Shown here: one piece after another, positions 1 to 5,163 of the stretch | How positions within the stretch are numbered: the stretch's first letter is position 1 | Layout: every line of letters begins with the position of its first letter | Source of the DNA: Actinomycetota bacterium | GTDB taxonomy: Bacteria > Actinomycetota > Acidimicrobiia > Acidimicrobiales > Aldehydirespiratoraceae | Direction of reading: 5' to 3' | Length of the DNA: 5,163 nucleotides | NCBI GenBank assembly: GCA_012271125.1 | Contig: JAAXHB010000356.1 | Span: 1-5,163, forward strand | Program-made: the position numbers and the translations under genes | The notes under the pieces: model-generated | Told to the model about the DNA's origin: nothing | Seen by the model: the letters and a program-made list of their open reading frames with translations, nothing else | Databases searched by the model: none

Positions 1-613
1 GGCTAGGGGAGTGCAGGTCACTATCGTTGAGCGGGATCCCCTCAGAGCACATCAACTCGCTGAGAAACTGCATGACACTTCGGTTTTGGAAGGCGAAATC
101 ACCGACGCCGATGTCTTAGAAGAAGCCGACATACGCCGTTGCGATGTGGTCGCTGCCTTAACCGGAGAAGACGAATCCAACATCCTGGCGTGCCTTTACG
201 CCAAAGCCGCCGGCGTGTCTGAAACCGTCGCCGTGGCGCACAAGCTGGCACTGTTGCCGTTGCTTCGCTCCGCTGGGGTCGATGTTGCCACGTCACCTCG
301 AACTGCCACCGCAAACGGAGTTCTGCGCTTCGTGCGAGGCGACGTCGCCGCAGTAGCAACGTTTCTTGCCGGCGACGCCGAAGTTCTCGAGCTAGAGGTT
401 GCTGAGAACTCCCATGCCGACGGCGCAACCGTGGAAGAGCTGCACTTGCCCAAAGACGTTCTGATCGGTGCCATCGTTCGTGACGGAAAAACCCGCATCG
501 CCCGCGGCAAGAGTCGTCTACGAGGGCGCGACCATGTGGTGGCGTTCGCCATGCCAGAAGTGGTCGACGATGTCAACTCGAAGTTCACATGCGGCGAGTC
601 AGCCGCAAAGTAA
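1..613 (+). CDS. trkA: Trk potassium uptake regulatory subunit TrkA, C-terminal part (5' partial)
   Basis: TrkA is the cytosolic RCK subunit that binds NAD(H)/ATP-type nucleotides and gates TrkH channels. The frame is open to the left edge (first complete codon at 2-4) and gives 203 residues. The GTG at 11 is not the likely start: it sits inside a Rossmann fold whose first strand and Gly-rich loop must lie upstream. Visible parts, numbered from codon 2-4: the end of Rossmann strand 2 with its acidic tip (VTIVERD, 6-12), the strand/helix segment ALTGEDESN (52-60), DVATSPR (94-100) and RFVRGD (109-114), then a TrkA_C domain (about 122-192) with LPKDVLIGAIVRDGK and GRDHVVAF. This pattern matches the second half of two-RCK TrkA proteins such as the E. 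coli one (about 458 residues), so roughly half may be missing. The stop overlaps the next gene by 25 bp, which places it in an operon with both TrkH genes. Family assignment is firm; whether there are one or two RCK units cannot be seen. Confidence 0.92.
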   Translation, partial: ARGVQVTIVERDPLRAHQLAEKLHDTSVLEGEITDADVLEEADIRRCDVVAALTGEDESNILACLYAKAAGVSETVAVAHKLALLPLLRSAGVDVATSPRTATANGVLRFVRGDVAAVATFLAGDAEVLELEVAENSHADGATVEELHLPKDVLIGAIVRDGKTRIARGKSRLRGRDHVVAFAMPEVVDDVNSKFTCGESAAK

Positions 614-2556
614 CCCCTAACCGGATCCGTCCCAATCGAATCCGCCCTAATCGAATCCGCCCCAGTCGAGTTCGCTCCAGCCGAACTCGTCCTGATCATC
701 CCGACAGGATTCGCCCTAAACAATTTCGTCCACAAAAAATCAGACTTCCGCGAATTCGGTTTTCGCGGTCGTTGCGGGCACCCTCGCCTGGATCAAGAGC
801 AGAGCGGCAACGACTCCGCAGATCACGCACTCAACTATCAAGACACGAAGATCTGCTGCAGTTTGAACATGAGGCACATCCACTAGAGCAGAAGCTAAGC
901 AAGTCCAGCTCCTGGACTCTGTCGGTATTGGCAGATATTTGCGTGCTGGTCGGACTAGCTGCAATTCTCAGCGGGGCAATTGGACTACCTGACCTTCAAG
1001 CCTTGCGCTTTGTCGCTGTGGGCTTTGCGATTCTGTTTCTGACGCTGCTGGTACGCACCCGCATAACAAGACCAGCTCATGTCCAACCTGGACAGGTTTT
1101 CGCCGGAATAGGCACGGTTTGGGTGCTGCTCTGGCTACTTGGTGGTGCCATAAACCTTTTGACCGGCACATTTAGTCGACCCGCCGATGCCTTGTTTGAG
1201 TCCGCAGCTGGTTTCACCACCACCGCTGTCACCATCTTGGACATTGACAGCGACACCATCTCTAACTCGGTGCTGCTGTGGCGTGCCTCTAACAGCTGGA
1301 TCGGCGGACTCGTTGGAATTGCCATAGCAGTGCTCGCTATGCCGCTGGCTTTACGCAAGGAAGCCTTGCTGGGTTTCACTTCAGCTCAACAGGGCTATGA
1401 CCTTGTTCCCAACTCCTCGGTTGGTTTACGTCGAATCATCGCCCTATATGTGGGATTCACCATGGCATGCATCGTCGGTTATGCGCTCACCGGAGTTGAC
1501 CTGCTCGAAGCAACTGTCATCGCTTTTGGGACAGTGTCCACCGGCGGCTTCGCCCCACACGCTGACTCCCTGAGCGGATATGGCATGGCAACAAGCATTG
1601 TCGCCACAGCTGGAATGCTCGCAGCCGGCTCAGGCGTATTCGTTCTCTGGTGGCTAATCAAGGGACGCCTCCAACCGCTGATGCGCTCACAAGAACTACA
1701 CGCATACCTGTTTTTAGTAGCGGCAACAGTGGCAGTAATCGCAGCAACCACCGACGTCGGCCCTCGCGAAGCGCTCTTCACCGCAGCATCGGTAATAAGT
1801 ACCACCGGGTTCGCAATCTTGGACTGGACGGCATGGCCAGAAGTCGACACCGACGTACTAATAGTCGTCGTGGCAGTAGGTGCCATGCTCGGCTCAGCCG
1901 GTGGGGGAGTGCGCATCATGCGAGCCCGCCTACTGTTCGGATACGCCGCACGAGAACTACGACTACAGCTCAGCCCCAACTCCGTAGTCCCTGTTCGACG
2001 CGGCGACACCGCCGTCAACGAACGCACGCTGGAACGAGTCGGCAGCTACGTCGTATCTCATGTCGCCGTGGTCTTCGTAGGGGCACTGTTGTTGGGAATA
2101 ACGGGCCTGTCGGTAAGCGGATCGTTCTGGGGTTCAATCAGTGCTGTATCAACCCTGGGACCAGCCGCCGGCGAAATCGGCGCTTTTGGACAAGTCGACG
2201 AACTGAGCCGTGTAAGTCGCTGGGTTCTTGTGCCGCTCATGTTGGCAGGACGCGTTGCCATCTTGCCGTTGCTTGCCTTCATCATGTTCGCCTTGCACGG
2301 GCAACGCATGGCACTACGCCGCACACGCCTAGTGGGCTGGCAAGCCATCGACCACTTCGACCTCCTATACCGCTTCCGCAAATCACGCCTCGCCAAACTC
2401 TTTAACCGCGCATCTGCTAACGACATAGCCAGCACGATCAATAACAAAGATGCGAACAACAACGGCGACAATAACGATGACAACAACAACGACGACAATA
2501 ACGACGATGATGTCAGCTCAGCCACTGCTCAGCTCGACTGGAAATCCCACCGATGA
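589..2556 (+). CDS. Divergent TrkH-like potassium (cation) channel subunit with Arg-rich N-tail and Asn/Asp-rich C-tail (TrkH1)
   Basis: This is an integral membrane subunit of the Trk/Ktr/HKT superfamily, 655 residues against a usual 450-500. Residues 1-85 are a basic tail (28 Arg, 3 Lys) containing Pro-x-Arg-Ile-Arg repeats. Membrane segments begin near 108, and about ten can be counted up to about 568. Pore loops: P1 GFTTTAVT (208-215), P2 STGGF (317-321), P3 STTGF (404-408), P4 TLGP (522-525). Ala213 replaces the first filter glycine. The GRLE motif of the last helix reads GRVA (554-557), the usual QWIGGMG reads SWIGGLV, and NFxLH is lost. Residues 621-641 are almost only Asn and Asp. The start ATG at 589 lies inside trkA with at best a weak GAAG at 580-583. 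The only alternatives before the first membrane helix are TTG 772, without a visible ribosome site, or CTG codons. Codon pattern in the repeat favours translation from 589. The stop overlaps TrkH2 by 4 bp. Family is clear; ion selectivity is open. Confidence 0.9.
   Translation: MRRVSRKVTPNRIRPNRIRPNRIRPSRVRSSRTRPDHPDRIRPKQFRPQKIRLPRIRFSRSLRAPSPGSRAERQRLRRSRTQLSRHEDLLQFEHEAHPLEQKLSKSSSWTLSVLADICVLVGLAAILSGAIGLPDLQALRFVAVGFAILFLTLLVRTRITRPAHVQPGQVFAGIGTVWVLLWLLGGAINLLTGTFSRPADALFESAAGFTTTAVTILDIDSDTISNSVLLWRASNSWIGGLVGIAIAVLAMPLALRKEALLGFTSAQQGYDLVPNSSVGLRRIIALYVGFTMACIVGYALTGVDLLEATVIAFGTVSTGGFAPHADSLSGYGMATSIVATAGMLAAGSGVFVLWWLIKGRLQPLMRSQELHAYLFLVAATVAVIAATTDVGPREALFTAASVISTTGFAILDWTAWPEVDTDVLIVVVAVGAMLGSAGGGVRIMRARLLFGYAARELRLQLSPNSVVPVRRGDTAVNERTLERVGSYVVSHVAVVFVGALLLGITGLSVSGSFWGSISAVSTLGPAAGEIGAFGQVDELSRVSRWVLVPLMLAGRVAILPLLAFIMFALHGQRMALRRTRLVGWQAIDHFDLLYRFRKSRLAKLFNRASANDIASTINNKDANNNGDNNDDNNNDDNNDDDVSSATAQLDWKSHR
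616..759 (+). repeat. 15-bp tandem repeat array encoding Pro-x-Arg-Ile-Arg units (TrkH1 N-tail)
   Basis: Nine units run in frame with TrkH1 (residues 10-57). The second and third units are nearly identical (AATCGAATCCGCC occurs at 634-646 and again at 649-661). Later units drift, and the sixth is preceded by a 9-bp insertion (Pro-Asp-His). Encoded units are PNRIR three times, then PSRVR, SSRTR, PDRIR, PKQFR, PQKIR, LPRIR. The fifth position is Arg in all nine, written with CGT, CGC, CGG or AGA. Much of the change is therefore synonymous, which supports translation in the 589 frame. The array starts 3 bp after the trkA stop codon. Confidence 0.9.
2449..2511 (+). repeat. AAY/GAY trinucleotide run encoding an Asn/Asp tail (TrkH1 C-tail)
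   Basis: Twenty-one consecutive codons give 10 Asn, 9 Asp, one Ala and one Gly (TrkH1 residues 621-641). AAC, AAT, GAC and GAT are intermixed, so this is a degenerate simple repeat, not a pure microsatellite. It follows the last membrane helix and a basic juxtamembrane stretch, so it should lie in the cytoplasm, where TrkA docks. Simple-repeat slippage is the likely origin; a cation-binding or interaction role is only a guess. Confidence 0.88.
2540..2556 (+). promoter_or_regulatory. TrkH1 stop / TrkH2 start overlap with weak ribosome binding site
   Basis: ATGA at 2553-2556 joins the TrkH2 start to the TrkH1 stop, the usual layout for termination-reinitiation. A weak GGAA (2540-2543) lies 9 bases before the first ATG, while the later ATGs of the repeat are preceded only by CCCCGCCG-type sequence. 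This favours 2553 as the main start. No strong Shine-Dalgarno sequence is present. Confidence 0.5.
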
Positions 2557-2593
2557 CCCCGCCGATGACCCTGCCGATGACCCCGCCGATGAC
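2553..2593 (+). repeat. 12-bp tandem repeat containing successive ATG codons at the TrkH2 start
   Basis: The unit ATGACCCCGCCG occurs three times (the second copy has CTG for CCG), followed by a partial fourth copy ending ATGAC. It encodes Met-Thr-Pro-Pro, Met-Thr-Leu-Pro, Met-Thr-Pro-Pro, Met-Thr. In-frame ATGs lie at 2553, 2565, 2577 and 2589. Because the unit is a multiple of three, gain or loss of a copy would keep TrkH2 in frame and change only the leader length and the number of start codons. Confidence 0.92.
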
Positions 2594-4139
2594 AACATCA
2601 AGAACTGAACAAGTTCTCGCCTTAACCACACAAAAGTGGAAATACCGCTCCACCACCGCTCACGTCATCGGCATCGTCTTCACCGCCATCGCAGTCGGAA
2701 TGCTCCTCTGCGCAGTGTTGGAATGGCTCAGCACCAACCGAGACACCAACGCATTGCTCCTAGCCGCCGCCATCATTGGTGGCTCAGGCCTCGGACTATG
2801 GCGCTTCAGCGAATCATCTGAGCTAAACACGAGCCAAGTCTTCGGAACGGTTGGCTGGACTCTGATATTGACGACACTGGCGGGCGCGTTGCCGTACCTG
2901 CTAGCGGGGACCTTCGCCGGCAACGGCACTTCAGAAGAAGTCGTCAACAGCATCTTCGAATCCGTCTCTGGATACTCCGGCACCGGCGCGACCGCAATGG
3001 TCGACTTCGACACTCCCGGACGTGGCCTGCTCATGTATCGCCAACTAACCCAATGGTTCGGCGGCATGGGAGTGGTCGTGCTCGCAGTAGCCGTGCTGCC
3101 ATTCCTAGGTGTCGGCGGACTGCAGCTCCTATCAACCGAAGCACCGGGGCATTCATCAGACCGACTCACTCCTCGAGTCAGCGAAACCGCACGCCGTCTC
3201 TGGCTGGTCTACATAGCGCTCACCGTCGCATCGGCTCTCATCTTGTGGATGGTGCCGGGCCCGTCGCTCTATGACGCAGTAGCGCACTCTTTGACCCTTG
3301 TATCCACCGGAGGCTTCTCACCGTATGGCGAATCCATCAGTCATTTCCAAAGCTCACTCGTCGAGATCATTGTGTTGGCATTCATGGTGCTCGGAGGGGT
3401 CAACTTCGCCCTGCACTGGCGAGCTCTCACTGGCTCAGTCGGTGCATATTGGCGTGATAGTGAGTTCAAGTCATACATGATGACCTTGGCTTTGGCGTCG
3501 GCAACCGTTGTAACGCTGCTCTGGCTTTTCGACGACCTCTCTATACGCCAAGCCTTGAGAGCTGGTGTGTTCAACGCCATCTCATTAGGCACCAGCACTG
3601 GATATTCCAACGCCTCAGGCAGCGGCACATTCTCCGACTACGTGACATGGGCAGCCGGTGCGCAGTTCGTGTTGCTGTTCTTGATGGTCGTGGGCGGTTG
3701 CACCGGCTCAACAGCCGGAGGCATGAAAATGATGCGAATTCAGGTGCTTGGCATCGCCACCTTGCGCTCAGTGCGCCACGCCCAAACACCACGAATGATC
3801 CTGCCCGTGCGTCTCGGCACAATGACCGTTCCAGAGCGAATCGTGTCACGTATGGTCGGGTTCTTCTTGCTCTATGTGCTGTTAGCAGTGTGTGGAACAA
3901 TCGTTCTCACCGCCTTGGGATCACATCTAGACACGGCACTCGGAGCGTCCATCTCAGCACTAGGGAACATGGGTCCCGCTCTCGGCGACGCAGGCCCCAC
4001 GGCCAGCTATTCGCAGGCATTCTCTCAACCAGCACGGCTTGTGCTTGCCGGCTTGATGATCATTGGACGCCTCGAGATCATGACCGTGTTATTGATGGTG
4101 GTGCCGTACTTACGCTATGTCGGCGTCCAACCCCGCTAA
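2553..4139 (+). CDS. trkH: TrkH family potassium uptake channel subunit, canonical copy (TrkH2)
   Basis: This is a potassium-translocating membrane subunit of the Trk system, 528 residues. Two N-terminal helices (about 34-58 and 66-84) match the extra D0 pair of TrkH, followed by four M1-P-M2 repeats. Filter loops are GYSGTGAT (140-147, Gly145), STGGF (251-255), TSTGY (347-351, Gly350) and NMGP (472-475, Gly474), so all four filter glycines are present. Other family hallmarks are QWFGGMG (167-173), NFALHW (284-289), GGCTGSTAGGMK (381-392) and GRLEI in the last helix (505-509); the Arg of that motif lies in the pore in known TrkH structures. The start at 2553 overlaps the TrkH1 stop as ATGA, which suggests coupled translation. 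Three further in-frame ATGs follow at 12-bp steps, so the true start could be 2565, 2577 or 2589 with loss of at most 12 residues. The protein ends 10 bp from the convergent neighbour. A potassium role is inferred from the motifs and the adjacent trkA. Confidence 0.94.
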   Translation: MTPPMTLPMTPPMTTSRTEQVLALTTQKWKYRSTTAHVIGIVFTAIAVGMLLCAVLEWLSTNRDTNALLLAAAIIGGSGLGLWRFSESSELNTSQVFGTVGWTLILTTLAGALPYLLAGTFAGNGTSEEVVNSIFESVSGYSGTGATAMVDFDTPGRGLLMYRQLTQWFGGMGVVVLAVAVLPFLGVGGLQLLSTEAPGHSSDRLTPRVSETARRLWLVYIALTVASALILWMVPGPSLYDAVAHSLTLVSTGGFSPYGESISHFQSSLVEIIVLAFMVLGGVNFALHWRALTGSVGAYWRDSEFKSYMMTLALASATVVTLLWLFDDLSIRQALRAGVFNAISLGTSTGYSNASGSGTFSDYVTWAAGAQFVLLFLMVVGGCTGSTAGGMKMMRIQVLGIATLRSVRHAQTPRMILPVRLGTMTVPERIVSRMVGFFLLYVLLAVCGTIVLTALGSHLDTALGASISALGNMGPALGDAGPTASYSQAFSQPARLVLAGLMIIGRLEIMTVLLMVVPYLRYVGVQPR

Positions 4140-4149
4140 GCCACTTCTG

Positions 4150-5163
4150 TCATTTGCGCCTAGCCACTTTCAAACCTGCTCCAACGCCCTTCCTTGCGCT
4201 AATCACCGTCAAGACATAGTCCGCCAACAGCACGCACACGCAGATCACGCCAAGAACGTGCACAGCTTCGAATTGATTAGGCCAGTTAAACCCTGGCGGA
4301 TAACGCCATCGGTATTGCTGAATTAATACGTACAGAGCAGCAATTCCCAAACTCAACGATGACACCAACGGCAAAAGCGAACGCATAAAGCGTGCGCTCG
4401 TTATTAACAATGCAACAACACTTGCTGCGACGACACCTGCCGCGATCGCCCCACCACTTTCTGGATATAGGAGCGATCCCGTTGGCATATTGACGACAAC
4501 AGCAACTCCGGTCACCAATGCTCCAATGACAAGTGCTCTTGTCGAAGTCGCAAAGCGGGTCTTCGGTGACGACGGCATCAACCCCTTAAGCGTTAACCCC
4601 TGAAAAATTAACCATGGCAGTGCGGGCTCATCAATCGCCGACGCCGTTGACATTGATGCGTTTGACCAGCTCTGCTGTCGTCGCCCCCGTAAAGCCAAAA
4701 ACAGACACAGAACTATCGAACCTGCCGAAACAATCAGCGCTCGGTTAATCCAACGCTGCGGCGTCCAAACCATCTCCACAGTCACCGCAGTATTTGTCGC
4801 AGGGACTAGCCATCCGTTTGCAAACCCATCAATAACGACAGGCTCACCCAAATCAACATCATCCCCAACGATTCGTGCCTGCCAGCCCCGATTATGGCTT
4901 TGTCCCAACACCAACCACCGCGATTTCTTAGATGGCAAAAGCTTCACCGTGTAATGAGTGTCCGAATGTCGTATCGCTTCAACCACAGGACGAGCCTTAT
5001 CACCTTGCTCGCCAACACCATCCGACCTGTTCAAGTCCCCAGCTGCCCCGCCATCCGCACCGCCCACCACATCATCTACCCCGTTTGTAAACACCAGTTG
5101 ATCAATGTTCAGCCCGCTGATTTCTCCAGACGTTGTCGTGATCACAGAATCATCAAGCACAAC
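4150..5163 (-). CDS. AftD-like (alpha-(1->3)-arabinofuranosyltransferase family) membrane protein, C-terminal part (5' partial)
   Basis: The frame is open through the right edge and gives 337 visible residues; the GTG at 5160 is only the first possible start inside the window and is probably internal. Residues about 60-137 look like an extracytoplasmic beta-rich domain, with WLVLGQS (83-89), the GW pair of RGWQARI, DGFANGWLVP (112-121) and VEMVWTPQRW (129-138). I recognise this pattern from the C-terminal regions of actinobacterial AftD-like GT-C proteins, which act on cell-envelope glycans. Hydrophobic segments follow near 140-157, 207-226, 240-256, 262-281 and 300-319, with YRWRYPPGFNWP before the last one, and a basic end (KVARRK). 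Residues 27-56 form a Gly/Asp-rich stretch, probably a linker. The catalytic GT-C part would lie off the window, so neither sugar donor nor activity can be judged; other large polytopic GT-C or YfhO-like proteins share similar tails. It is convergent with the Trk operon and probably unrelated in function. Confidence 0.62.
   Translation of the reverse strand, partial: VVLDDSVITTTSGEISGLNIDQLVFTNGVDDVVGGADGGAAGDLNRSDGVGEQGDKARPVVEAIRHSDTHYTVKLLPSKKSRWLVLGQSHNRGWQARIVGDDVDLGEPVVIDGFANGWLVPATNTAVTVEMVWTPQRWINRALIVSAGSIVLCLFLALRGRRQQSWSNASMSTASAIDEPALPWLIFQGLTLKGLMPSSPKTRFATSTRALVIGALVTGVAVVVNMPTGSLLYPESGGAIAAGVVAASVVALLITSARFMRSLLPLVSSLSLGIAALYVLIQQYRWRYPPGFNWPNQFEAVHVLGVICVCVLLADYVLTVISARKGVGAGLKVARRK

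Noticed and set aside
11..13. GTG as the start of trkA
   Set aside because: It falls within the second strand of a Rossmann fold; the frame remains open to the window edge and no ribosome site is visible in the 10 bases upstream.
196..735. A long minus-strand open frame (179 codons) opposite trkA and the repeat array
   Set aside because: It lies antisense to the clear TrkA domain and is open mainly because the 15-bp units lack stops on that strand; the product has no recognisable fold.
616..759. 15-bp array as DNA iterons or a CRISPR-like array
   Set aside because: Units are contiguous without spacers, drift strongly, and keep the amino acid pattern at synonymous sites, which points to coding use.
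1650..2405. A 251-codon plus-strand open frame inside trkH1
   Set aside because: It is an out-of-frame reading of TrkH1 membrane and pore segments, rich in Arg, Thr and Ser as expected for a shadow frame.
4136..4169. Direct repeat CTAAGCCACTT (4136-4146) / CTAGCCACTT (4160-4169) across the convergent gene ends
   Set aside because: Too short and too close to judge. It is direct, not inverted, so it is not a terminator hairpin, and half of it is coding sequence.
4120..4200. Expected bidirectional terminator between the convergent genes
   Set aside because: The gap is only 10 bp, and I could find no stem-loop with a T-run on either strand.
3647..4219. A 190-codon plus-strand open frame across the end of trkH2
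   Set aside because: It overlaps the conserved P3-P4 part of TrkH2 in another frame and runs into the convergent gene; no protein-like pattern.

Overview
The window looks like chromosomal DNA from an actinobacterium. Base composition is moderate to high GC, mid-50s percent by eye. The minus-strand protein at the right edge carries features I associate with the large AftD-like membrane glycosyltransferases of Actinobacteria; an Acidimicrobiia-type member would fit, but this is inference from protein style, not from a search.

Layout: (1) positions 1-613, plus strand, the C-terminal part of TrkA, the cytosolic nucleotide-binding subunit of a Trk potassium system, cut by the left edge. (2) 589-2556, plus, a divergent TrkH-like membrane subunit ('TrkH1' here) with an unusual Arg-rich repeat tail at its N terminus and an Asn/Asp repeat tail at its C terminus. 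(3) 2553-4139, plus, a second, canonical TrkH-like subunit ('TrkH2'). (4) After only 10 bases, the tail-to-tail minus-strand gene 4150-5163, the C-terminal part of an AftD-like (GT-C type) membrane protein cut by the right edge. There is almost no non-coding DNA, and I see no RNA gene, mobile element or CRISPR array.

The three Trk genes overlap (25 bp, then 4 bp through ATGA) and are very probably one translationally coupled operon. TrkA would form the cytosolic RCK ring that gates the membrane channel subunits. TrkH subunits are normally homodimers, but this operon encodes two dissimilar ones. TrkH2 keeps all four selectivity-filter glycines and the GRLE pore motif. TrkH1 has Ala in place of the first filter Gly and has lost several conserved TrkH motifs. 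The most interesting reading is a TrkA-TrkH1-TrkH2 system with a mixed or selectivity-altered channel.

Both gene junctions inside the operon are built of tandem repeats: 15-bp units at the trkA/trkH1 junction, and an AAY/GAY run followed by 12-bp units containing start codons at the trkH1/trkH2 junction. The operon promoter and the 5' parts of trkA and of the AftD-like gene lie outside the window.
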